Assembly: GCA_043802925.1 (NCBI GenBank) | Contig: JAZDKP010000004.1 | Location: 1-49,608 of the forward strand | DNA: 49,608 nucleotides | Direction of reading: 5' to 3' | From: JAZDKP01 sp043802925 | GTDB lineage: Bacteria; Fibrobacterota; OXYB2-FULL-49-7; JAEUSG01 | Part shown: piece after piece, positions 18,286 to 25,669 of the stretch | Numbering within the stretch: position 1 is the first letter of the stretch | Layout: each line of letters begins with the position of its first letter | The notes under the pieces: generated by a model | What the model saw: only the letters and a program-made list of their open reading frames with translations | The model's database searches: none | Told to the model about the DNA's origin: nothing | Translations under genes and position numbers: made by a program

Positions 18286-18603
18286 TCAAGCCTCCTTGGA
18301 ACTTTTAACAATGAACAGGGACGCCAGCCCCGCGTTCTCGATGATTTCACGCACATACCCGTGCGGCGCATAAAGTACCATGGCGACCTGGTCGACCGGA
18401 TAGTCACGGCGGACATGGATGAGCGCGCCCAGTACCGCGCTGTCGACAAGCGTGGCCTCGGTGAGGTCAAAGACAATCTCCTGCATGCCCTGGCGTATCA
18501 GGGCCTCGACCTCGCGGCGGAGTTCCACGGCCATTTCGCGGACCGTGCGGGCCGGCAGGCACAGGGTGCCGCGCTTCGCCTTTTTGTCGGTTTTCGTTTT
18601 CAC
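18286..18603 (-). CDS. STAS-domain protein (anti-sigma-factor-antagonist-like)
   Basis: 105 residues. The core IVFDLTEATLVDSAVLGALI at about 43-62 matches the STAS pattern with the phosphorylatable serine, S55, in the DSxxxG loop. LCLPARTVREMAVELRREVE is the preceding strand-helix, and AHGYVREIIENAGLASLF-like residues form the C-terminal helix. STAS proteins usually switch partner proteins after phosphorylation by a serine kinase. The gene starts with GTG at 18603, overlapping the stop of the upstream ExbD as GTGA, and ends 3 bases before the next ExbD. That placement makes a role in the motor or in its regulation likely; no matching kinase or phosphatase is in the window. Confidence 0.82.
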   Translation of the reverse strand: MKTKTDKKAKRGTLCLPARTVREMAVELRREVEALIRQGMQEIVFDLTEATLVDSAVLGALIHVRRDYPVDQVAMVLYAPHGYVREIIENAGLASLFIVKSSKEA

Positions 18604-19097
18604 TGGAGACCTCCCGAGAGCCCGATATTTGGAAATTGCGCATCCCGGCAGATGTCCATGACCGTCACGATGTCTTCATAAAAGATATCCTGCTCGATAA
18701 TGAGCACGATGTCTTCCTGGTTGGGATAGTGCATTTTAATGGCCCGGAGCGCACGATTGAGAGCCTCGTGATCATACTTGCCGTCCGCGGTCTTGAGGAT
18801 GGGCGGAAGTACCTGGCCCGTTCCCGCGAGCGTAAAACCCTGGTCGGTAATGGCAATGGAGATGTCGAGTTTTTCAGACTCGTTTGCAGCGGGCGGTTCG
18901 TTGGACGGCCCTTCCCCTTCGGCCATGGCGGGTGGCAACGAAAAATTGATGGCCGCGACCTCGGTGAACACCGCCATGGAGATAAGGAAGGGAATGAGAA
19001 TGACCATCATGTTCATGAGGGGGGTGACATCGATGTCTTCCGCCTCAATGAGACGGGAAAGGGCCTTATCTTTCCGTTTGGAGGGACGAAACGCCAT
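18600..19097 (-). CDS. ExbD/TolR-family biopolymer transport protein (first copy)
   Basis: 165 residues. The membrane helix is at about 22-46, with IDVTPLMNMMVILIPFLISM. The usual proton-carrying Asp sits at IDVTPL in canonical ExbD (D-x-x-L), and here the Asp in EDIDVTPL fits that position. After the helix comes a Pro/Glu-rich linker (about 55-75), then a periplasmic fold with ISIAITDQGFTLAG, ALRAIKMHYPNQEDIVLIIE and VTVMDICRDAQFPNIGLSG, which closely follows the TolR/ExbD C-terminus. Nine bases after exbB; its stop overlaps the STAS start. Works with the ExbB-like protein as a proton-driven stator. Confidence 0.9.
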   Translation of the reverse strand: MAFRPSKRKDKALSRLIEAEDIDVTPLMNMMVILIPFLISMAVFTEVAAINFSLPPAMAEGEGPSNEPPAANESEKLDISIAITDQGFTLAGTGQVLPPILKTADGKYDHEALNRALRAIKMHYPNQEDIVLIIEQDIFYEDIVTVMDICRDAQFPNIGLSGGLQ

Positions 19098-19106
19098 TTT
19101 TTAAGT

Positions 19107-19742
19107 TTACCTGTTGGTCCGCTGGATAAAAAGGAAGTTAAGGAGACGAACCGAGCTTTCATCGATTTCTTCGATGATTTGCCCGGCCCTGGCCTGCAGG
19201 ATGGAATGCGCGACCATGCAGGGAATGCCCACAATGAGCCCGAAGGCCGTGCAGTTCATGGACTCAGCGATACCCTTGGAGAGCAGCACCGCCTTCTGCG
19301 ATGGGTCCGCGGCCGCGAGGGCGTCAAACGCCTGGATAAGACCGGTGATGGTGCCCAGCAGACCGAGCAGGGTGGAGACGTTGGAGAGAAGCGCGAGATA
19401 ATGGGTCCGCTTGTGCACACGGGGAAGTTCGCGGAGCGCGGTTTCATCCACGGCGTTCTGGATTTCTTCGTTGGACAGGCCCTGTTCGTAGTGCCAGAGC
19501 GCGGACTCGAGGAGAATCGCAAGCGGCGACTTGGACTTAAGACAGAGCTTGCGTGCCTCGTCAACTTTATCGGTGCGAACCAGACGGGTCAGCGTGGCCA
19601 GGAGGTTTTTTGCGTTGACGCGGCAGCGGATGTTCAGGTAATAGACACGTTCGATAATGACCGCCACGCCGAACACAGACACCGCGAGAATGACGTACAT
19701 GAACGTTCCGCCCGATTCAAAGAATTTTGCAATGCCTTCCAT
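19107..19742 (-). CDS. MotA/TolQ/ExbB-family proton channel protein
   Basis: 211 residues with three membrane helices: about 13-33 (FMYVILAVSVFGVAVIIE), about 115-137 and about 160-185. Between the last two lie the family signatures LALLSNVSTLLGLLGTITGLIQAF and AESMNCTAFGLIVGIPCMVAHS. The ExbB/TolQ/AglR protein forms the pentameric ring around an ExbD dimer and uses the proton gradient to move it. First gene of the long operon, with ribosome site AAAGGAG ahead of the ATG at 19742 and a plausible promoter at 19799-19828. The set of one channel gene and two ExbD genes mirrors AglR-AglQ-AglS of Myxococcus. Confidence 0.92.
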   Translation of the reverse strand: MEGIAKFFESGGTFMYVILAVSVFGVAVIIERVYYLNIRCRVNAKNLLATLTRLVRTDKVDEARKLCLKSKSPLAILLESALWHYEQGLSNEEIQNAVDETALRELPRVHKRTHYLALLSNVSTLLGLLGTITGLIQAFDALAAADPSQKAVLLSKGIAESMNCTAFGLIVGIPCMVAHSILQARAGQIIEEIDESSVRLLNFLFIQRTNR

Positions 19743-19798
19743 TTCCCGACTCTCCTTTGGTTTTATGCCAATTCTATATAATATGCGTGTTTGGACAT

Positions 19799-19828
19799 AA
19801 TATAGTCATGGGGCGGATTTTATGTCAA
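19799..19828 (-). promoter_or_regulatory. sigma-70-type promoter for the motor/polysaccharide operon
   Basis: On the minus strand TTGACA (19828-19823) and TATATT (19804-19799) are separated by 18 bases, about 55 bases upstream of the exbB-like ATG. No other good promoter is seen within the following 16 kb of overlapping genes, so it may serve all of them. The stretch between 19770 and 19805 repeats TATATTAT-like AT-rich strings, so the exact -10 is uncertain. Confidence 0.5.
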
Positions 19829-19860
19829 TATTACCACTTTTAACGCAGCAAAGAAAATTC

Positions 19861-20964
19861 TTATTCCTGGTAATAAATCCCGCGCACCCCCCCGCGCGCG
19901 AGGATGCGGGAGATCCCGTCCCGGTTGAAATAGAGGTCCAGGGAGTCGCCGCTTGTTTCGTTGCGGCCGCGCTCCTTTGGGTTGTCGCGGCTGAAGTAGA
20001 CACTTTCGGCATTGCCCGTGATGTGCGCGCTGTCGGGCCGGTTGCCGGAAAAAAAGAAGTAGAGCTGCTTGCCCGAAAGCCGGTCCACGTTGAGGCTATC
20101 CCCCGCGCGGCAACTTTTCACGAGCCCATGGCCGTAAAGTTCCATGCGCGAAATGCTGTCGTTCTTAAGAAAGACGAACAGCGTGTCCCCGGTCACGTGG
20201 GTGCGGAGCGTGGAATCCGGGTGCTCCTTGTTTTCAGAAAACAGATACGCCTCCGCGGAACCGAAGACACGGATGCAGTCGAGGGTGTCTTTGCGGAAAC
20301 CGAGTGTGAGGGTGTCGCCTTTGAGCACGTCCTTATCGCGGTACACGACCGGTTTTTTCCGGAGCGTCACACTTTCGCCGTTCGCGTCGTATTCCGCCTG
20401 CGCACAAAGGGCCCGGGTGATCCCCTGCGTGACGACCACCTTGTCCTGGGCCAGGGCGCACCGCGTTTTACGCGAGTAGGTAAAGAAGGCGGCTGTAATC
20501 TTCAGGGTGTCGCCTTTTAAGCTGTCCGCGCGGGTCAACACCGGATCACGCCAGATTCTGCTCTCCTGCGTCACATTGGAATAGGTCCCCTCCTCGCCCG
20601 TGATGCGCACGCGTTTTACCGAGTCCACGAGCGCCACATTGCCGCGGGCCTCCACGAGTGTGTCTTTCTTATAGTAAACGAGCCGGTCCGCGTAAATACA
20701 CTGCGCGTCGTAGTCGAGCCGCACGCGGCGGATGAAATCGATTTTATCAAGTGTGTAATAATGAATCGCCGTGTCGGACTGGATGTGGGCGTCCTTGTAC
20801 TGGATGCTGACGTGGCCCACAAGTTTCTGGATTTTCACGCCCCCGCGGTCGAGGTACTCAAAGCTGTCCGCGTGCTTGATGATAAGCGGGTCCTTGTCCT
20901 CGGACAGGACACCGGAAACGCCGAGGAGGGGGAAAATGAAGAGCAGGAACAATCTTCTCAGCAT
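19861..20964 (-). CDS. OstA/LptA-like lipopolysaccharide-transport family protein
   Basis: 367 residues from the ATG at 20964: signal peptide (about 1-20, LRRLFLLFIFPLLGVSG), then a chain of repeating beta-strand units built on 'DTL..' and 'ARGN', e.g. YADRLVYYKKDTLVEARGNV, DVLKGDTLTLGF and AYLFSENKEH, as in the OstA-like proteins of Bacteroidota and relatives. LptA-type proteins bridge the periplasm and carry lipid-anchored glycans to the outer membrane. It is longer than LptA (about 185) and resembles LptD's N-terminal part or the OstA_2 family. A GTG at 20994 would add ten residues but lies inside the 28-bp palindrome. No Shine-Dalgarno site precedes either start. Stands just upstream of the polysaccharide operon's promoter. 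Confidence 0.75.
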   Translation of the reverse strand: MLRRLFLLFIFPLLGVSGVLSEDKDPLIIKHADSFEYLDRGGVKIQKLVGHVSIQYKDAHIQSDTAIHYYTLDKIDFIRRVRLDYDAQCIYADRLVYYKKDTLVEARGNVALVDSVKRVRITGEEGTYSNVTQESRIWRDPVLTRADSLKGDTLKITAAFFTYSRKTRCALAQDKVVVTQGITRALCAQAEYDANGESVTLRKKPVVYRDKDVLKGDTLTLGFRKDTLDCIRVFGSAEAYLFSENKEHPDSTLRTHVTGDTLFVFLKNDSISRMELYGHGLVKSCRAGDSLNVDRLSGKQLYFFFSGNRPDSAHITGNAESVYFSRDNPKERGRNETSGDSLDLYFNRDGISRILARGGVRGIYYQE

Positions 20965-20986
20965 GGGGTGTAAATATACAAATTTT

Positions 20987-21014
20987 CCCGCCACGGGATT
21001 AATCCCGTGGCGGG
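20987..21014. repeat. 28-bp perfect palindrome between divergent genes
   Basis: The left half CCCGCCACGGGATT (20987-21000) is followed without spacer by its exact reverse complement. It lies 22 bases upstream of the OstA-like ATG and 163 bases upstream of the transglutaminase-like ATG on the other strand. It could be an operator for both genes, a hairpin in their leaders, or one copy of a dispersed repeat. No T-run follows on either strand, so it is not a standard terminator. Confidence 0.7.
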
Positions 21015-21176
21015 TGGAGGCGGTTTGCGCTATTGCAAATCGTTGGATAATACATTAGATTATTGGGGTATGAGGCGACTATTTTTCCATTATGTTGTGC
21101 GGGTCAGCGGACCGGGCACCGTGCTTCACCGGACAATGGTGCGTGTCAAATAAAGCTTTTACATAAGGAGCCTTCC

Positions 21177-22664
21177 ATGCCCCGTAACGTCTGGTGCGGC
21201 AACCTTCGCTGGCCCTCGGGCCGCAACCTCGGTGATTTCGCGCGCGACATTTTTCGTATTGAAAACTGCACGACCGACCGCGACAAGGCCCTCGCCTTTT
21301 ACAAGTGGTTCATCCGCTGCTTTATGCGCGGCCCCAATTACGAAACGCCCGATGGCTTCGGTGGCTATTCCCGCACCTTTGACGCGCTCCGCATGTTCGC
21401 CTCCTTCGGCCATTTCGAGTGCACGGGCTTCGGCTGGATACCGGCCGAGGCGCTGCAGGCCGCCGGACTCAAAGCACGGCGGGTCTGCGGCCAAAACGAC
21501 GGCCACACCATCTACGAGGTCTGGTACAAGGGACTGGACGGTAAAGAAGGCTGGCATGCCTTTGACGCGCATCAGTGCTGGTATTTTTTAAACCGCAAGG
21601 GCGAGGTCGCCTCATGCGAGGAACTCACGGCTGACCACAACCTTGTGCACGCTCCCGCGGGCCATTCGGATCCCCTGGGCTATAACACCGACTACGCCTA
21701 TCTCGGAAAACGGCACGCCTGGTCCGACGCGCTCGATGTCATCCAGCAAGTGCGGAACGAAACACTGGGCTGGGATCTTAAGCCCGGCATGGAGGCCGCC
21801 ATCCTGTTCGAACCCGCGGATCCGCGTCACATCCTCTTTTGCGGAAATGAATATCCGCTCGGTTCGCATTGCCAGATTCCGGCGTACGATCATTGCGGCG
21901 CGCTCCTGTTTCCGGAAAACGAGCCCTACTGGAACAACTACCGCCGTCCAATGCCCGACAACGCCTGGATTGTGAACAACGGCAAGGCCGTGCGCACGCA
22001 TGGCTGCGGCGCGCTCCGTTGGAGCCCGCTTCTGCAGGGCGCCGAAGCGGTGGAATGGCAGGCCCATGCTGTTTTTGAAAACAACACAGCGCGGCCGTCC
22101 GGAAAGAACAAACATACCGAAATCTGGTACCGGCTCACGCTCCCCTATTACGCAACGCACCTGCTTGTAGACGGTTACGTGCGCTGCGCCACCGGAAGCG
22201 ATTACTGCGGCGTGGCCATCTCGTCGGACAAGGGAACGACCATCCTCCCGCTCGCAGACAAACTGCGTAATAACTTCCGGCTGCTGAACGGCCTTGAGGA
22301 ACGGAAAAACAACAAGCCCTCCGTCCAGTTCCTCCGCGACCTCTGGGTCCGCATCGAGCTTCATTCGCACGACGGCGAGGCCTCCCCCGTACTCGAGTAC
22401 CTCCGTTTCACATTCGGTTTCCAGCACAACATGTTCACCCAGCCCCTGCTCCTGCCCGGAAAAAACGCGCTCTGGCTGGAAGGGGCTGAAATGAAGGGTT
22501 GCCGCGTGAATGCGACCTTACGCTACACGCTTAAGGGTGCTGAAGGGCTGGTTGAAATGGAAAGCAGCCGGGACGGCCGGGTTGAAAAAGAGGTGACACT
22601 CGACTGCAGCAGGCCGGATGACATCACAATGCGCGGTATCACCCTGGCCTGCGAAAAAGCCTAA
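21177..22664 (+). CDS. transglutaminase-like superfamily protein, cytoplasmic form
   Basis: 495 residues; AAGGAG at 21165-21170 fixes the ATG at 21177. The core shows the Cys-His-Asp triad of the transglutaminase-like fold: C82 (FECTGFGWIPAEALQAAG), H110 (DGHTIYEVWYKG) and D130 (WHAFDAHQCWYF), with a preceding helix DKALAFYKWFIRCFM. The rest is beta-rich and includes YRLTLPYYATHLLVDGYVRC and LRFTFGFQHNMFTQPLLLPG, the latter also found in the secreted paralogue at 23872-25581. There is no signal peptide, so the protein should be cytoplasmic unless exported otherwise. Such proteins are proteases, amidases or cross-linkers; the substrate is unknown. Its 3' end overlaps the converging neighbour by 4 bases. 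Confidence 0.75.
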   Translation: MPRNVWCGNLRWPSGRNLGDFARDIFRIENCTTDRDKALAFYKWFIRCFMRGPNYETPDGFGGYSRTFDALRMFASFGHFECTGFGWIPAEALQAAGLKARRVCGQNDGHTIYEVWYKGLDGKEGWHAFDAHQCWYFLNRKGEVASCEELTADHNLVHAPAGHSDPLGYNTDYAYLGKRHAWSDALDVIQQVRNETLGWDLKPGMEAAILFEPADPRHILFCGNEYPLGSHCQIPAYDHCGALLFPENEPYWNNYRRPMPDNAWIVNNGKAVRTHGCGALRWSPLLQGAEAVEWQAHAVFENNTARPSGKNKHTEIWYRLTLPYYATHLLVDGYVRCATGSDYCGVAISSDKGTTILPLADKLRNNFRLLNGLEERKNNKPSVQFLRDLWVRIELHSHDGEASPVLEYLRFTFGFQHNMFTQPLLLPGKNALWLEGAEMKGCRVNATLRYTLKGAEGLVEMESSRDGRVEKEVTLDCSRPDDITMRGITLACEKA

Positions 22665-23707
22665 CGCGCGACCACGACCTTCTTGACCAGCGTTCGCGCT
22701 CCGGCCATAAGACGGCAGACGTACATCCCGTTCGGGATCGGTTTTCCGGATGCGTCCTTGCCATCCCACGCCACAGAATGACTCCCGGCCGCAAGGCCCT
22801 CTGCCAGTGTGCGCACCCGTTTTCCCTGAAGCGTATACAGGCCGAGAATTGCGCGGGACGAAGCCGGGAGCATGACGCTGAAAACCGTGCCATTGACGCA
22901 GGGGTTGGGACCGTGCATTGCGAGCGAGAAAGCGGCCGGAGCATGGACCGGCACTGCGGCCGCATCGAGCCCGTCGTTATAGAGGATGGTCAGTACCAGA
23001 CCGTAACCCACACCCGTGACAAAGTTCTCCTCCGCAGGGATGCCAATGGCCCCGGTACCGCTGTCGGACATGACCAGGATGCCCAGGCTGTCCTGGTTGG
23101 AATGATCCATGATGTACTTGACCGCGTTCGTGACGTTAAAGGCGCGCGTGACCGCAAGCGCGGAATCGAGCGCGCCGTACAACCAGAGATTATTGCCGTT
23201 ATCGAGCCCTTCGTAACGGCCGGTGTCCGTGGAACCGGACAGCAGCGCGAGGGTCTCGTAGGTGACCGGGTGGCCCGTTGTGTCCCAAACGGGCTCCGTA
23301 TCCTCTGAGGGCGGGAGCAGGATAGAGACCACAGCAGCCCCGGCAACGGCCCGTAACCCGGTGGTGCGGCCGAGTGTCAGCTTGTGGCCCCAGAGCCAGG
23401 CGGAAAAGACCTTGTCGCTCTGGCGCATGGCCGCAAACTCCTGGATGCCATGGTTGAGGTAGTACCCGACCCGGCGATGGTTGCCAAACGCATATTCACC
23501 CGGACAAAAACTGACGTTGATGTCGTGGCCGCTCCCGTTGTCAGTAGTGAACTGGAGGGTGCCCGCAACCGAGGGCCGGTTGAACATGTTAAGGTCATTG
23601 CGATCGCCCACGTCATTTTCAGTCAGGTAATTGTTGAAATGGAACTGTGAGGATGCGGCCAGGACCGCCAACAACAGGATGCTGATACCCATCAATGTAG
23701 TTTTCAT
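22661..23707 (-). CDS. secreted protein with DNRLRE-like domain and C-terminal sorting tail
   Basis: 348 residues, ATG at 23707 after a G-rich ribosome site. Signal peptide about 1-20 (ISILLLAVLAASS). The body has features seen in DNRLRE/CBM96-like beta sandwiches: a conserved GYYLNHGIQEFA block, paired hydrophobic strands around SAWLWGHKLTLG, and FNVTNAVKYIMDHSNQDSLG. The last ~75 residues form a FlgD/type IX-like sorting domain (GPNPCVNGTVFSV, LGLYTLQGKRVRTL, WDGKDASGKPIPNGMYVCRL) ending in a basic VKKVVVAR. It is a paralogue of the protein at 28692-29732. Probably exported and surface-anchored; ligand unknown. The domain name is my inference from pattern, not a verified hit. Confidence 0.7.
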   Translation of the reverse strand: MKTTLMGISILLLAVLAASSQFHFNNYLTENDVGDRNDLNMFNRPSVAGTLQFTTDNGSGHDINVSFCPGEYAFGNHRRVGYYLNHGIQEFAAMRQSDKVFSAWLWGHKLTLGRTTGLRAVAGAAVVSILLPPSEDTEPVWDTTGHPVTYETLALLSGSTDTGRYEGLDNGNNLWLYGALDSALAVTRAFNVTNAVKYIMDHSNQDSLGILVMSDSGTGAIGIPAEENFVTGVGYGLVLTILYNDGLDAAAVPVHAPAAFSLAMHGPNPCVNGTVFSVMLPASSRAILGLYTLQGKRVRTLAEGLAAGSHSVAWDGKDASGKPIPNGMYVCRLMAGARTLVKKVVVAR

Positions 23708-23816
23708 ACCCCCCCCTTGGTTCAAAGCTCTGAAGACCTAATAATATATTCTTTTTTACCACCCCTGTTTAATTCTTTTATCATACGGTTAGTCATTCTT
23801 TCTTTGCGAAAAGATC

Positions 23817-23848
23817 ATAAAAAAAGCGCTCCAATGAGCGCTTTTTGA
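23817..23848 (-). terminator. intrinsic terminator of the secreted-protein operon
   Basis: An 11-bp perfect stem (AAAAAGCGCTC / GAGCGCTTTTT, 23821-23831 and 23836-23846) with a 4-base loop, followed on the minus strand by a T-run. It lies 24 bases after the stop of the gene at 23872-25581 and separates it from the gene at 22661-23707. Confidence 0.85.
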
Positions 23849-23871
23849 TAAACGAACGGGTTCATGCCTGT

Positions 23872-25581
23872 TTAATACGTGATTTTACTCTTTTCCGTGT
23901 TCCCCAGCCACATGTAGAGCATTTTCGGAACGCTTTTCTGCGCCACCGTAACGTCAAAGCCATCCCCTGACTTTTTGACGGGTCTGACCAGCTCTTTTTT
24001 AACGCCATTGTCCATGTACCCGAAACCGAGTTTCAGCCGGTCGAAACCGGCCGTGCCGTTCTCTGTTGTGACCCGGATCTTGTTCATCCCAGGCTCAAAT
24101 TGGGGCAGGGCGAACATATTGTGCTGGAAAATGCATTTGACACGGAAGGACTTGAGCCCCGCATCCGCAGCCTTGCCTGCGGACTTAAGCCGGAACCGGA
24201 CAAGATAGCCCTGAAAGGTACGGCCGGTCTCGAGCGGGTCTACGAATTTCCGGAGGTCCGCTTCAAACGTGCCGTCAGTCTTGACAGGCAGGAGTGCGAT
24301 ATCCTGGAAGTTTTCCGCGGACTCTGTGTCCGCATAGGCGGTGACAAAACGATCCTCCTTCGGGATAATGGCTTTGTCAATGTCAAAATAAATGCGCGCG
24401 ATGGAGAGCACCACGCTGTCGGCCGCGCTCTTCCGCACATACCGCGCGGACACGGCCATGGACATGAGCGGATAAGGCAGTTTGATGCGGTAGGCGAGTT
24501 CCGCCTCCTTCCCTTTGGATACAGGGGCAATCATGCGGCCGGTCGTTGTGCGTACAGAAACGATATTTGAACGGATACAGGCGTCATCCAGCGAATCGCC
24601 CTTCGTGAAATCCGGCTCGAACAGGTGGACGCCGTTGGCGTAATACCGGTAGTACGTCACGCCCTTGATTTCCTTCTCGTAGGGTTTGAAATAGGACCAG
24701 TTCACCGTGTCGAGGCTGTCCTTCCAGCCGCAGAGGTGGCGCGGTGGATACCACTGCCAGTCGCGCGTTTTCCCGAACTCGCGATCCTGAACGTTAAAGT
24801 AGTCGCCGGGCAGGTAGTCCCAGAGCCAATAGTATGTTTCACCCTTTTTCAACGTTTTACGGGTTGTAAAATAAGCGGGTTGCTTGACATTACCGTCCTT
24901 CCAGCCTTTGGCGTAACCTGCGATGAATCCGGTATCATACGCAAAGTAGCTGTAGGCGCCCTCCAGGTCCGGCGGAATGGGGTCGGGCGGCACGGCGCAG
25001 GGGAAATAGGGGACCGAGGCGCGGTTCTCTTTCTGCGCGTCGATGAGGATGAACGGGTCTTGGGCGATGTCCTCGAGCGAAGCGATGGTACGGTCGGTAC
25101 GGGTCAGGGCAAACGCTCCGATGGGCGGGTCCACCCAATGCCACTTGTCATGGGCGTTGAAGCGGAGATGAAAGGAGCTGTGGCCCCCAATTTTCCGGGT
25201 GGGCTGCACCGGGCCCTGGCTCCCGATTTCCATGGTGTTCTCCCAGCCAAAGACCTCGGCGCAGAGCGTGCGGAAGATGCAGGACTGCTGGGTGCACCAG
25301 GCGCAACCGTACACGGTGTAAAGCTTGACGGGGTCGAACACGGTCAGGTTGTCCTCCGTGTTCTGCTTGAGCCGGTTGTGATGGACCATGCGGCGGTGGA
25401 AGATATAGAGCGCGCGAAGCTTCTGTTCCGGCGTCATGGTGTCGTGCACCACGTCCTTCACGATGGTCTGGAGGGAAAAGGTGTTGACCGAGCGGTCCGT
25501 GTCAACAATGGGGTTGAGCACAAGCGCCTGCGCGGCAATGACGGACAATACAATGACGGCCGATATAAATATTGTTTTCAT
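23872..25581 (-). CDS. secreted transglutaminase-like protein
   Basis: 569 residues with a clear signal peptide (MKTIFISAVIVLSVIAAQA). The transglutaminase-like core has C96 (YGCAWCTQQSCIF), H134 (IGGHSSFHLRF) and D151 (WHWVDPPIG), spaced much as in the gene at 21177-22664; the two are distant paralogues with and without export signal. The second half is beta-rich, with YWLWDYLPGDYF, LAYRIKLPYPL, and CIFQHNMFALPQFEPG near the C-terminus. Unlike its operon neighbours it lacks a sorting tail. The start is the ATG at 25581 because longer in-frame readings run through a GC hairpin. Could act on peptides or cell-wall material or bind glycan; not determinable. Confidence 0.75.
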   Translation of the reverse strand: MKTIFISAVIVLSVIAAQALVLNPIVDTDRSVNTFSLQTIVKDVVHDTMTPEQKLRALYIFHRRMVHHNRLKQNTEDNLTVFDPVKLYTVYGCAWCTQQSCIFRTLCAEVFGWENTMEIGSQGPVQPTRKIGGHSSFHLRFNAHDKWHWVDPPIGAFALTRTDRTIASLEDIAQDPFILIDAQKENRASVPYFPCAVPPDPIPPDLEGAYSYFAYDTGFIAGYAKGWKDGNVKQPAYFTTRKTLKKGETYYWLWDYLPGDYFNVQDREFGKTRDWQWYPPRHLCGWKDSLDTVNWSYFKPYEKEIKGVTYYRYYANGVHLFEPDFTKGDSLDDACIRSNIVSVRTTTGRMIAPVSKGKEAELAYRIKLPYPLMSMAVSARYVRKSAADSVVLSIARIYFDIDKAIIPKEDRFVTAYADTESAENFQDIALLPVKTDGTFEADLRKFVDPLETGRTFQGYLVRFRLKSAGKAADAGLKSFRVKCIFQHNMFALPQFEPGMNKIRVTTENGTAGFDRLKLGFGYMDNGVKKELVRPVKKSGDGFDVTVAQKSVPKMLYMWLGNTEKSKITY

Positions 25582-25626
25582 ATTCAAAACGTGATAAGTC
25601 TTGGGTGACATTGGTTTCAACTTAAG

Positions 25627-25653
25627 CCCCCCTCTCTCTGCGAGAGAGGGGGG
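25627..25653. repeat. GC hairpin between two operon genes
   Basis: A perfect 12-bp stem (CCCCCCTCTCTC and its complement) with a 3-base loop TGC, followed by a second G-run. It sits in the 88-base gap between the beta-helix gene ending at 25670 and the transglutaminase-like gene starting at 25581. Without a T-run it is no typical terminator; it may stabilise or process mRNA or be a dispersed repeat. Confidence 0.6.
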
Positions 25654-25669
25654 AAAGGGGGGTGAGTTG

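Noticed and set aside
21110..21140. Possible sigma-54 promoter GGGCAC-N5-TTCAC ahead of the transglutaminase-like gene
   Set aside because: The -12 element lacks GC; too weak compared with the element at 29826-29841.
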